This document shows, piece by piece, positions 1 to 9,486 of a DNA stretch of 64,000 nt. The notes under the pieces were generated by a model. That model made no database searches and had not been told where the DNA came from. It saw only the letters and a program-made list of their open reading frames with translations. This DNA is from Megaustenia siamemsis (taxonomy: Eukaryota; Mollusca; Gastropoda; Stylommatophora; Ariophantidae), in NCBI GenBank assembly GCA_032433765.1, contig JAVIAB010000051.1, forward strand, positions 79,444,244 to 79,508,243. Direction: 5' to 3'. Within the stretch, counting starts at the first letter, position 1. The number at the start of each line of letters is the position of its first letter. The position numbers were made by a program, and so were the translations under genes.

Positions 1-617
1 TTACTCCAAACTTTATATTAGACATCCCCATAGCAAAAATTTACCTAAAAACCACTTTATGATTGTTACCCCTTTGACCCTTTATGAGGGCTACGCCCAT
101 GAAACTGTTAGAAATAGTAAATTTACACTCTAGGGTTACTCCAAACTTTATATTAAGCATCCCCGTATCAAGAATTTACATAAAAACAACTTTCGAAATT
201 ACTACCCCGGTACCCATTTTTGGCGGTTACGCCCATGAAACTGTTAAAAATAGTCAATTTAACATCTAGACATACCCCAAACTTTATATTAAGTAGCCCC
301 GTATCAAGAATTTACATAAAAACAACTTTTGAAATTACTACCCCTGAACCCATTTTTGGCGGTTACGCCCATGAAACTGTTAAAAATAGTCAATTTAACA
401 TCTAGACATACCCCAAACTGTATATTAAGTAGCCCCGTATCAAGAATTTACATAAAAACAACTTTTAAAATTACTACCCCCGTACCCATTTTTGGCGGTT
501 ACGCCCATGAAATCGATAAAAAATTGAAATTTAACCTATTGGTATACCTCAAACATAATATTTGACACGCCCATGTATCAAATTTACCTGAAAAATCAAT
601 CAAAAATTAGTAGTATA
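1..617 (+). repeat. Left arm of large palindrome (136-bp tandem units)
   Basis: About four imperfect direct repeats of ~136 bp carry the recurring strings GGCGGTTACGCCCATGAAAC and CTTTATATTAAG. The whole arm is the reverse complement of 821-1437, and paired positions sum to about 1438. The stretch 94-293 matches 1145-1345 almost exactly. Short reading frames in the arm only reflect the repeat. The arm reaches base 1, so the palindrome may continue outside the window. Confidence 0.92.
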
Positions 618-820
618 GTATGTCATTTAGGATGGATGAATGTCCTTCCATCTGCAGCCAAATTGCTGCAGCCGGTTGTTTTTTCTTATATAAATAGTCT
701 ACCTGCAGATGGAAGCACATTTTTTTGGTGCGGTTTTTCCTTATATGAGAGTCTACCGTTTTTCCTTATATGAGAGTCTACATTTTTTTCCTATAGTCTA
801 TCCATCCTAAGTGCCAATCT
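618..820. other. Palindrome centre with nested smaller inverted repeat
   Basis: The spacer between the arms has its own inverted repeat: ATGTCCTTCCATCTGCAG near 640 against CTGCAGATGGAAGCACAT near 703. An outer GGATGGA/TCCATCC pair lies near 630/788. Two direct copies of CCTTATATGAGAGTCTAC lie between 730 and 781. No gene is visible. Confidence 0.8.
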
Positions 821-1437
821 ATACTACTAATTTTTGATTGATTTTTCAGGTAAATTTGATACATGGGCGTGTCAAATATTATGTTTGAGGTATACCAATA
901 GGTTAAATTTCAATTTTTTATCGATTTCATGGGCGTAACCGCCAAAAATGGGTACACGGGTAGTAATTTCAAGTGATTTTTATGTAAATTCTTGATATGG
1001 GGCTACTTAATATAAAGTTTGGGGTATGTCTAGAGGTTAAATTTACTATTTCTAAGAGTTTCATGGGCGTAACCGCCAAAAATGATCAAGGGGGCAACAC
1101 TCATAAAAGTGGTTTTTTAGTAAAATTTTGCTATGGGGATGCTTAATATAAAGTTTGGGGTATGTCTAGATGTTAAATTGACTATTTTTAACAGTTTCAT
1201 GGGCGTAACCGCCAAAAATGGGTACTGGGGTAGTAATTTCAAAAGTTGTTTTTATGTAAATTCTTGATACGGGGATGCTTAATATAAAGTTTGGAGTAAC
1301 CCTAGAGTGTAAATTTACTATTTCTAACAGTTTCATGGGCGTAGCCCTCATAAAGGGTCAAAGGGGTAACAATCATAAAGTGGTTTTTAGGTAAATTTTT
1401 GCTATGGGGATGTCTAATATAAAGTTTGGAGTAACCC
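821..1437 (-). repeat. Right arm of large palindrome (136-bp units, inverted)
   Basis: Reverse complement of 1-617. One unit (about 1075-1140) differs from its partner on the left: the sequence around the AAAAGTGG string is a variant unit type. Unit-type turnover has therefore happened in one arm after the palindrome formed. Confidence 0.92.
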
Positions 1438-1519
1438 TAGAGTGTAAATTTACTATTTCTAACAGTTTCATGGGCGTCCCCTCAAAAAGGGTCAAGGGGA
1501 AAACTCGTATAAAATTACC

Positions 1520-1650
1520 TGGTATTGCGTCATAGGTCAAAATCTATTTTTAGAAACTCCACGGGCATCGCGTCAGCGGTCAAAAGTTATTTTTAGTAAC
1601 ACTTCCGGTATTGCATCAGCGATCAGTTCTATTTTTAGTAACACTTCCGG
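1520..1650 (+). repeat. Three ~44-bp direct repeats upstream of the polymerase promoter
   Basis: Three degenerate copies share the pattern CGGTATTGCGTCA, then AGGTCAAAA, then CTATTTTTAG and an ACTTCCGG end (about 1520-1558, 1562-1605 and 1606-1650). The last ends about 12 bases before the TATA box. The position suggests a promoter-proximal regulatory repeat. That role is inferred from position only. Confidence 0.55.
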
Positions 1651-1661
1651 TGTTTCTGTCG

Positions 1662-1700
1662 TATATATAACGCGACTGTGAAGCTTCTTATCAGACTTTC
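1662..1700 (+). promoter_or_regulatory. Core promoter: TATA box plus initiator-like site
   Basis: TATATATA at 1662-1669 is followed about 30 bases later by TCAGACTTTC (1691-1700), an initiator-like sequence. This TATA-to-start spacing is standard for RNA polymerase II. A spliced leader exon and the polymerase ORF follow, so it probably drives the polymerase gene. Start-site assignment is by inference. Confidence 0.6.
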
Positions 1701-1751
1701 GCTTACAGTTGTTGCCGACGGATGTGTCTCGTACCTTCAAACACATAAAAA

Positions 1752-1946
1752 GTAAGTGTTATCTTAGTTCTTTAATATTATAGTATGTTACTTTAGTAAC
1801 CTATTTTCGATAAGTTGGGTGTTTAGTATCCACGTGTTACTTTTGTGCCCTAATTTCGATAAGTTGTGTATCTTGTTATATACTTTTTTTGTAATGTTTA
1901 CTGTTCTTTACTCTTTAGTTGTAATGTTTCAATTTCTTTTCTACAG
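1752..1946 (+). other. Probable 5' UTR intron of the polymerase gene
   Basis: A consensus donor (A|GTAAGT) at 1751/1752 and a pyrimidine-rich acceptor ending CTACAG at 1946 bracket 195 bases. The first ATG after the acceptor, at 1947, is immediately adjacent, in frame with the long ORF, and starts the zinc-finger region. The 27 extra codons that could be read from 1866 lie inside this intron and look non-protein-like (Phe/Tyr/Cys-rich). Confidence 0.65.
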
Positions 1947-4196
1947 ATGTCTAACACTTGTCATATCTGTTCCAAAACTTTCACCCGGAGCCGGGACCTA
2001 AAACGACATGTTGCAAGTGTACATGGGTGTCAGGAATACAAATGTGATGTTTGTGCACGAGTTTATAATAGAGCTGACAATCTTGTCAAACATGTCAAGA
2101 CAGAGCATCTTGCATCTCTTGTATCAGCAGTTCCTGCATCACCAACTCCTGTGTCAACAGCTCATGTACCTTCAAAAGAGCCCAGTGTTACCCCATATAT
2201 CTGCCACATCTGTCAACAAATATTCACTGGAGCAAGCCATCTGCGAGTACATCTTGCTAGCCATGACATAGCTGTGGCCACCTCAACACCATCAACGCAA
2301 GCGGGTCCACTGATATCGACAACCTCACGCAAGCGGGCAGTAAACAGTTCGACTCAAGAACCCTCAAAGAGACCAAGACTTATTAATGAAATAGACTCTT
2401 TAAATAAGTTACCTCAAGATATTAAGAAGATATATAAGAACAACTGGTTAGCTATTAGAACACATGAACGTGGGAACAAATACATGGATACGTACACTAT
2501 ATTTCATCAGCCTGATACTCCTATAGATTGGGAGACCCTTGTAAACCCAATTTTCCAAGGCCAGGAAAAGCGTTTCAAGGTGAATTATAGTCATCATCTA
2601 GTCTTAAGACATAGAGAGACACAGGGACTGCGTTACTTTCACGCCAGCTCGAATAATGCGACAGGGTTAGACAAACCTTTGTTAGTTAACAACAGACATG
2701 ATTTTGAAACATTTGTTGATAGATTAAATGAAAGTGATATATTAGGGTATGCAAATAAAAACAGGGAGACAACCAAATATACCTTAGAAGCCTTAGTCAG
2801 TACAAGTGTTTATATTTATAAACTTGAAGATTATCCTATAGGGTGTCTGCTTGATATCCCACCCTACATTGCATCCAACTACGGCATTAATATCATTCAA
2901 ACCGATTCCCATTCTAAAGTTTACAATGATAATCTCTGCTTCTTCCGTTGTCTAGCTGTCCATCGAGGAACTTCAAATACTAATGTTAGGAAGGCGTCGA
3001 GACTACTTTTCAAACAGTTTAACCCGTCTCTAAAGTTAAGTAACTTTCACGGTGTAACTCTTGCTGAAATGTCTCTCTTAGAAAATTGTTTTGCACTAAA
3101 TATAGATATTTTTGAATTTGATTCTGCACAAGCCTTGCGTATTGTCCTGAGAAGTGGTAGTAGTTATAGTGAAACTCTCCGTCTTTTACTTTACAAAAAC
3201 CACTTCTTTTATATAAACGATCTTTCTAGGGTTAGTAAAAGCTTTTCTTGTGGAAAATGTGGGAAATTGTGGAAAAAGTTTGGGCGTATGGATAGGCATG
3301 AAAAAACTTGCAATGGGGATATGGCTGTAGAGACATATAAAGGTGGTGTTTATTCTTCACCTGAAAGTGTATGGGACGCGATCAACGCTGAAGGGATCAG
3401 TACTCCAGAGTGTTTTATTTACCCCTTCAGGGCAACATTCGATTATGAATGTTACTTTGATAGTAGGAATGTTCCCAAAGAGACGCACTCGACTACCTTT
3501 GTAGCTAAACACGTCCCCCTCTCCTGCTCTATAGCGTCAAATGTCCCCGGGTGGGAGGGACCAATATGCTTCATAACGAAAGGTGACCCACAGGTTTTAG
3601 TTAGTCAGATGGTTGATTACCTCACTGGTATCGCTGGTAAGGCATACTCGTTGTTGCGAGATCGGTTTGACAGTATTTTTACTCAACTCCATGATCTGAA
3701 TAAAGACAAGCTAATAGCTACGTTTGATGAGTATTTAAAAGAGCTTCCAGTGATAGGGTTTAACTCGGGGAAATATGACGTCAACGTCATTAAACCTTAT
3801 TTAATAAAACACTTCATGGATGCCACTGCCCAAGTGGGTGATGAAGAAGAAGAAGAGGAAGAAGAAGATAAAATGGACGCAGACTACAAAGTACCAAAAC
3901 CGTTCAAGTTTATAGTTAAAAGAAACAATAACTTTATGTGTATTGCAACACAGAATCTAAAATTCTTAGATATAGTAAACTATCTAGCCCCCGGGTTTAG
4001 TTATAGTAAATATCTGGCAGCTTATAAGATTAGTGAGACAAAGGGTTACTTTTGTTATGAATATATAGACGACCCCCAAACGTTGGACGAGACAGAACTA
4101 CCCCCACACGAAACGTTTTATTCGTCGTTAAATATTCCAACATTTCCAAGGAGGAGTACGCTCTGTGTAAAAAGGTCTGGAAGGACAATAACATGA
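1947..4196 (+). CDS. N-terminal half of family-B DNA polymerase: C2H2 zinc fingers, OTU-like motif, 3'-5' exonuclease
   Basis: 749 residues from the ATG chosen because it follows the acceptor at 1946. Visible in order: C2H2 fingers at about residues 5-26, 32-54 and 86-106; an OTU-like cysteine-protease motif (DNLCFFRC, Asp328/Cys331) with a candidate catalytic His at 419 (KNHFFYI); a fourth CxxC..HxxxxC finger at 435-455; exonuclease motif I (FDYECYFD, Asp499/Glu501); exonuclease motif II (NSGKYD, Asp611); and an acidic run near 632-645. Polymerase motifs A-C are not here but in the next frame, 4193-6256. The last ~20 residues do not resemble the family, while the downstream frame read back through 4131-4192 does, so the gene was probably one ORF of about 1,430 codons that lost one base near 4128-4130. 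Family knowledge: such polymerases belong to Polinton/Maverick-, adintovirus- or protein-primed-type elements. No integrase, ATPase or capsid gene is seen in the window. Function (DNA replication of a mobile or viral-like element) is inferred. Confidence 0.85.
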   Translation: MSNTCHICSKTFTRSRDLKRHVASVHGCQEYKCDVCARVYNRADNLVKHVKTEHLASLVSAVPASPTPVSTAHVPSKEPSVTPYICHICQQIFTGASHLRVHLASHDIAVATSTPSTQAGPLISTTSRKRAVNSSTQEPSKRPRLINEIDSLNKLPQDIKKIYKNNWLAIRTHERGNKYMDTYTIFHQPDTPIDWETLVNPIFQGQEKRFKVNYSHHLVLRHRETQGLRYFHASSNNATGLDKPLLVNNRHDFETFVDRLNESDILGYANKNRETTKYTLEALVSTSVYIYKLEDYPIGCLLDIPPYIASNYGINIIQTDSHSKVYNDNLCFFRCLAVHRGTSNTNVRKASRLLFKQFNPSLKLSNFHGVTLAEMSLLENCFALNIDIFEFDSAQALRIVLRSGSSYSETLRLLLYKNHFFYINDLSRVSKSFSCGKCGKLWKKFGRMDRHEKTCNGDMAVETYKGGVYSSPESVWDAINAEGISTPECFIYPFRATFDYECYFDSRNVPKETHSTTFVAKHVPLSCSIASNVPGWEGPICFITKGDPQVLVSQMVDYLTGIAGKAYSLLRDRFDSIFTQLHDLNKDKLIATFDEYLKELPVIGFNSGKYDVNVIKPYLIKHFMDATAQVGDEEEEEEEEDKMDADYKVPKPFKFIVKRNNNFMCIATQNLKFLDIVNYLAPGFSYSKYLAAYKISETKGYFCYEYIDDPQTLDETELPPHETFYSSLNIPTFPRRSTLCVKRSGRTIT

Positions 4197-6256
4197 CCAC
4201 CCTTAGGGACTTTTTGGTGTGGTATAATAATAAAGATGTAGTCCCATTCTTAGAAGCCTTGGAACAGCAGGTTCGTTTTTATGGGGAGCGGGGTGTGGAC
4301 TGTTTTAAAGACGCCATTTCGGTTCCGGGTGTTTGTTTAAAGTATCTTTTTAAGACCGTTGATAGGGGTGTAATGTTTAGTTTATGTTCGAGCAAACAGG
4401 CGAGTCTACACACAATGCTTAGAGATAATATCGTCGGGGGTCCCTCTATAATTTTCCATAGGTATCACGAGGTAGGCAAAACGCTTATTAGGGGTGGAAA
4501 GGTAGTCAAATACATCCAAGGTTACGATGCCAACGCGTTGTATCTTTGGGCTCTGATGAACCCAATGCCAACAGATTACCCAATTATTAGAAGAATGGAG
4601 ACCGGGTTTAGGGTCGAAAAAGATAACTATTATGTCCAACAAAGTCGAGAGTGGTTAACGTGGGTCGCCTACCAAAAAGGGGTGGAGTTGAAAACTCAGT
4701 TTAATGGGAGGGAGTTTCGATTGGGTGCTAGAAATATCCCTGTGGATGGGTGGGATAAATCCAATAGAAGATGCTACAATTTTCATGGTTGTCTGTACCA
4801 TGGTCACAAAGACTGTCCCCTCACCAAAGATAAAGATAGAAACCCTGTTAATAATAAGCCCTTGTTCGAGCTGTTTGAAAAAACATGTGAGATACACACC
4901 TACCTAACTGAGGAGGTAAAAGTCCCAGTAGAAGTTATGTGGGAATGTGAGTGGCAGGCTCTGAAAAAGTCTGACCCAACCATTAGGGCTTTCCTTTCTA
5001 AAGCCATCCCTAGAGCTAGACCCTCTTACTCTAAAGACGGGCTCCCTCTCAGTGATAAACAGATTCTGACTTCTGTTTCAGATGGGACATGTTTTGGTTT
5101 AGTGGAATGTGATCTACACGTCCCTGACCGCCTGAAGGAATATTTCAGTGAGATGACTCCGATTTTCAAAAATATTGACGTCACGCGTGACGATATTGGC
5201 CCGTTTATGGGTGAATATGCCCTCAAACATAACTTGTTGTCAACCCCTCGTCGCACCCTAATCGGTAGTTATGTCGGGGAAAAAATTTTGTTGGCAACAC
5301 CGCTGTTAAAATGGTATTTAGACCACGGATTGGAGGTAACAAAAATTTATCAAGTGATAGAATATCAACCGTCTTGTTGTTTTAAAAAGTTTGGCGAAAT
5401 GGTTTCTGACGCTAGGCGGGCTGGTGATCTAGATGAAAATCAATCTATAGTAAGCGATACGATGAAGCTCTTAGGAAACTCAGCCTACGGGAAGACTCTA
5501 ACCAATAAGGCCAATCATAGCGCTGTCTCGTACGTTCAGGGGGATGAGATATCGAAAATGATAAATAGTTCCCGTTTTAAAAAGATGACTGAAATAGGGG
5601 AGGCTCTTTTTGAAATTGAGATGGAGAAAAAGAAAACTGTTTGGGACTTGCCCCTACAAATCGGTTTCTTCGTCTATCAGTATGCAAAACTTCGTATGTT
5701 AGATTTTTATTTCGAGTTCTTAGATAAGTTTGTAGATAGGTCCAACTTTCAGTTATGTGAAACAGATACTGATAGTTTATACTTAGCTTTAAGCGCACCT
5801 AAGTTAGAGGATATAGTTAAGTCAGGGCTGCGGCCTGAGTTTAATAACGTATATAAAGACTGGTTTCCCGCCGAGTTTTGCGATGAGCATATTAGCAAGA
5901 CAGACTGTATAAACTGTAAGGGTGTTAAAGCATACACCAAACGAACGCCAGGGCTTTTTAAACTAGAGTACGAAGGGACGGCTCTTGTTAGCTTATGTAG
6001 TAAGACGTACCATTGTAGTGTGGATTACGATAAAATCAGTTGTAAAGGGCTAAGCAAGCAACACAACAAATTAGATAAAGATATGTTTTTAGAGGTTCTC
6101 GCCACGCAAAAGGCCAAGGGTGGGAAAAATGTAGGTTTCAAAGTCTTAAATAATTCCATATTTTCCTACAGTCAAACAAGAAATGCTCTTTCCTATTTCT
6201 ATATAAAAAGAAAGGTAGCTGATGATAACGTCTCGACTACGCCTTTAGATATTTAA
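4193..6256 (+). CDS. C-terminal half of family-B DNA polymerase: polymerase motifs A, B, C with a Vsr-like insertion
   Basis: 687 residues. Motif A is GYDANALYLWA (Asp112), motif B is KLLGNSAYGK (Lys425/Asn429), and motif C is ETDTDSLYL (Asp525/Asp527); all catalytic positions are intact. Between A and B, residues about 185-208 carry VDGWD and then FHGCLYHGHKDC, which resembles the Vsr/very-short-patch endonuclease signature. A Cys/His cluster (CDEHISKTDCINC) lies near 563-577. The C-terminus (LSYFY..RKVADD..TTPLDI) looks complete before the TAA stop. The first ATG overlaps the upstream stop as ATGA (4193-4196). This looks like a coupled start but is better explained as the downstream part of a frameshifted gene, because homologous-looking sequence continues upstream of this ATG in the same frame. 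Codon use and AT content match the upstream half. With all catalytic residues kept, the gene looks young. Confidence 0.88.
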   Translation: MTTLRDFLVWYNNKDVVPFLEALEQQVRFYGERGVDCFKDAISVPGVCLKYLFKTVDRGVMFSLCSSKQASLHTMLRDNIVGGPSIIFHRYHEVGKTLIRGGKVVKYIQGYDANALYLWALMNPMPTDYPIIRRMETGFRVEKDNYYVQQSREWLTWVAYQKGVELKTQFNGREFRLGARNIPVDGWDKSNRRCYNFHGCLYHGHKDCPLTKDKDRNPVNNKPLFELFEKTCEIHTYLTEEVKVPVEVMWECEWQALKKSDPTIRAFLSKAIPRARPSYSKDGLPLSDKQILTSVSDGTCFGLVECDLHVPDRLKEYFSEMTPIFKNIDVTRDDIGPFMGEYALKHNLLSTPRRTLIGSYVGEKILLATPLLKWYLDHGLEVTKIYQVIEYQPSCCFKKFGEMVSDARRAGDLDENQSIVSDTMKLLGNSAYGKTLTNKANHSAVSYVQGDEISKMINSSRFKKMTEIGEALFEIEMEKKKTVWDLPLQIGFFVYQYAKLRMLDFYFEFLDKFVDRSNFQLCETDTDSLYLALSAPKLEDIVKSGLRPEFNNVYKDWFPAEFCDEHISKTDCINCKGVKAYTKRTPGLFKLEYEGTALVSLCSKTYHCSVDYDKISCKGLSKQHNKLDKDMFLEVLATQKAKGGKNVGFKVLNNSIFSYSQTRNALSYFYIKRKVADDNVSTTPLDI

Positions 6257-6456
6257 CTCTTTACACTACCCGCTTAGCCTAACCAGCAATCTCTAACAGT
6301 TTCACCCCTTATGATTCATTTATGACACAACGCTAAGCAGACACCCAACTACCTATCTATAAATAAATGTTATCCATGTACTATATATTGACTCACTGTA
6401 CTGAATATTTTTGTAATGTTATATAATATCAATGTATGTTATACACCTATTGAGAT

Positions 6457-6470
6457 AATAAAAGAATAAA
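6457..6470 (+). terminator. Poly(A) signals of the polymerase gene
   Basis: Two AATAAA hexamers (6457-6462 and 6465-6470) lie about 200 bases after the stop codon, followed by a T/G-rich stretch (ATCTTTGTCTTCTGTCTT). This fits a Pol II transcript ending near 6490. Confidence 0.65.
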
Positions 6471-6479
6471 ATATATCTT

Positions 6480-7176
6480 TGTCTTCTGTCTTATATTGAT
6501 CGTTTTTCATTGATGTTGTATAATCTACTAACCTATCACTATCGCTCAAGTACATAAAGAACTCCAAAGTCAGCACACACCAGACATAAACAGCGCACTT
6601 CCGGGGTCACCGGGACTAGAGGTCAACATTCCGACACGAAATGTCACGGTTAACTCCCCCTGCGCCTACAGTACATTAGGCGCGCCGCGCGCCTACTATA
6701 TATCTTTGTTAATTTACGGGCCAAATGATAATCAGTTGGACCCTTGTATACTACTACAAGGTCTCGAAGAAGGAAGGCAATCTGTGTATGAAAATGCCTT
6801 GCGAATGTCGGATGTCCTCGGTGAAAGGTGCAGATATCACATGCAGCTGAAAACATAGACGCCCACTTGAGATCCGTTCAAATGCTGACGATGAAGAGAA
6901 GTAGTCGGCAGAGAGCGCAGCAGAAAAGGAGTAAGAACAAGCCTCAATCGTAGAAGATGGAGAACACAAATAAGGCAAAAAGATACGCCAACATTCGAGG
7001 GAGTGATCATGTCAAAATTAGAAAACAAAAGGTGCAGGAGAAAGGAGATGAGGTCAGGCGCCACAAATGCATTTTGTTCATTCTACAGTCCGCTCTGTCT
7101 ATCCAATATCGACAGATTTAGCCACTAGAGAAGCTGCTGAGTAAAACAACATTCAGCATATGATACATACACACAT
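6480..7176. other. Intergenic; no recognisable gene
   Basis: Contains a GC-rich palindromic patch (GGCGCGCC, 6679-6686, followed by GCGCGCC). No second inverted-repeat arm matching 1-1437 is seen, so the right end of the polymerase element is not identified. The short open frames have no recognisable content. Confidence 0.5.
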
Positions 7177-8456
7177 TTTACCTAGTTACTGACAGATGAG
7201 CAGCAATTTGGATTTAGGAAAAATAGCGGGACAAAAGAAGCCATATTCTGCATGAGAACATTAATCGAAAAGTACACAGAAATAAACAAACCAATATATA
7301 CTTGCTTCATAGATTACACCAAAGCTTTTGATAGAGTACACCACAAACAACTTATAGAATGCCTAATAGAGATACATCTAGATGACATGGCCAAATGGCT
7401 AATATGTAATCTATACTGGGAGCAAACAGCAATAATAAAATATAACAAAGAGAACTCTACACCCATTGATATAAAAAGAGGAGTAAGACAGGGATGCATC
7501 CTATCACCAAACTTGTTCAATCTATACACTGAGCAAATCTTTAAAAACATCATAGAGATGCCAGGCCTACAAATTAATGGACTAGTAGTTTTCTACAAAT
7601 GGCATCTACAAATTAATGGAAAGATAATCAATAACCTAAGATATGCTGACGATACTGTACTACTAGCAGAAAATTCTAAAGATCTACAACAATTACTAAA
7701 TGAAATAAACATGACAAGCAAAAAATATGGACTAGAAATGAATATCAAAAAGAATAAAACTATGATAATAAACAAAGAAAATACTCATAACCCACAAGTG
7801 GATATCAAAATTGAAGGAATAGACCTAGAGACAGTTCAGAACTACAACTACCTTGGACATACAATAACCAGTGACGGAAAATGTACAACTGAAATAAACA
7901 AAAGAATAGGAATGGCAAAAAGTAATTTTAATGTCATGAAGAACATACTAATATCAAAACAAATAACACCAGGGGTAAAACTAAGAATAGCAAAATGTTA
8001 CATCTTCTCAATATTCCTATAAAGCGCAGAAACATGGACATTAGGCAAGAAAATAGAACAGAGAATTGAAGCCTTTGAAACGTGGATATATAGAAGAATA
8101 GGTAGAATTGGATGGAAGGAAAAGAAAACAAACGGTGAAGTCTTTAAACTACTAAAAATGAAAAGAAAACTACTAAACACAATTCAAACAAGACAAATGA
8201 GATTTTTGGGCCATGTTAAAAGACACAACAGCCTACTAATGGTAATCCTGGAGGGGAAGATACAAGGTAAAAGAGGCAGAGGCAGACCAAGACTAACATG
8301 GACAAGTAACATCAAAAGATTGACAAATCAGCCTATGACAACCTGCACCATAAAAGCAAGAGACAGCAGAATGGCGCTCCATGGTAGCCAGCCTTCGTTG
8401 CGGAGACGGCACTCGATGATGATGATGATGATGATGATGATGACTGACAGGTCATG
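7177..8456 (+). pseudogene. RTE-like LINE, family 1, 5'-truncated reverse transcriptase
   Basis: Non-LTR reverse transcriptase. It begins inside the RT domain (EQQFGFRKNSGTKEA) and runs through CFIDYTKAFDRVHH, GVRQGCILSP, the intact catalytic YADD (near 7641), YLGHTITSDGKC and the C-terminal FLGHVKRHNSL...KRGRGRPRLTW tail. One frame is open from 7177, broken by a TAA at 8020-8022 (a Tyr codon in relatives) and then open again in the same frame to about 8456. About 36 extra bases near 7572-7610 duplicate LQINGKI-type sequence. The 3' end is an ATG-repeat tail (8415-8443). Endonuclease and 5' part are missing, so the copy is dead on arrival. RTE clade assignment rests on the C-terminal motif and tail. 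Confidence 0.85.
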
Positions 8457-8596
8457 ATTTGCTTGCTACGAACCTTCTGAAAAGGAGCCAAAGGTCATAT
8501 ACCAGGTCAACGACTTAGAAATGATGCGGCCAATGCTTTTCATCGCTGTTATTTTATCGTCATCCAATCATTGATGTTTGTTCTTCTTTAGCTAGG

Positions 8597-8792
8597 TAGA
8601 CTTTGAGGGGAAAGTACACGGTAGACGAGGCAGAGGCAGGCCTAAACTAAAGTGAATTGATAACATCAAAACAAGGACAGGTGAACCTATGGAAACATGC
8701 ACTATCAAGACAAAAGAGAGAGTAAAAGGGGGCTCCATGGTAGCCAATATTCGATGCGGAGACGGCATCTAATGAATGAGTAAAGATAGACT
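8597..8792 (+). mobile_element. LINE family 1, 3'-end fragment
   Basis: Reads as EGKVHGRRGRGRPKLK then a stop, NIKTRTGEPMETCTIK and SMVANIRCGDG, the same C-terminus as the copy ending at 8456. No ATG-repeat tail remains. Confidence 0.7.
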
Positions 8793-9486
8793 GGGGGGGG
8801 GGGGGCTCAGCTGCAATCTCTCGTTCTCTTTATCACCAAGCCAATTCGCTACCTCCATGCCACAATCGCTCAGGAGAGCTCTGCCCGTTATGTAATAAGA
8901 TCTCGTTTGTCCCTTGAATACAAATTAGAATTATTTGTATGGACTTTAGCACTCTTCAACGGCTTTATTATTTTAACAATAAACAGTACAGATAAGAAGA
9001 CGGCAGGCAGATCTGGTGGTATATCGACATATATGTACCCTATACTTCCATCGCCGCTAACATGAAATCCATTCGCTCTTCTACCTCCAAAGTTTAATCT
9101 GCATCTATCTACATACCCTCACTTCACCAATTCCCACCCCCTAAAAAAAAGCACGCGCGCACACACACTCACACACAAATATCTTATCGACCGACGTGTT
9201 ATCAGAAGTTGTCACGTTTTGTTTACTAGCCGTGGGAGATAAATCCACATTTAGAAGCAAACGAAGTCTACAGAGGTACGTTTAGTCGCAAATGCCGTGT
9301 ATATGGTTTGCATATTTTATTAACGCGTTTCAGATCAAGACGGTACATTTAACAGATAAAGCATGAAGTCTCGGTTGAGCTTGTTAAATCATAGATCTTA
9401 ATGAAGGGAAAGCAAAGAATGAAGTCTACTTTTCGTCACACTCACATTGTTGCCGTATTTTACAAAAAGTTACACATTTTACCTAC
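8793..9486. other. Unassigned, with G-run and short AC repeat
   Basis: A run of 13 G (8793-8805) and a short AC/GC-rich stretch near 9152-9176 are the only distinctive items. No gene seen. Confidence 0.5.

Noticed and set aside
84..565. Small ORFs in the palindrome arm as genes
   Set aside because: The same peptide is encoded in inverted repeats; it reflects the 136-bp unit only.
1866..1946. Upstream ATG at 1866 as polymerase start
   Set aside because: Lies in the probable intron; residues are low-complexity and the acceptor directly precedes the ATG at 1947.
7252..8022. Independent host gene with RT similarity
   Set aside because: 5'-truncated, stop-containing LINE copy with ATG-repeat tail, and many sister fragments in the window.
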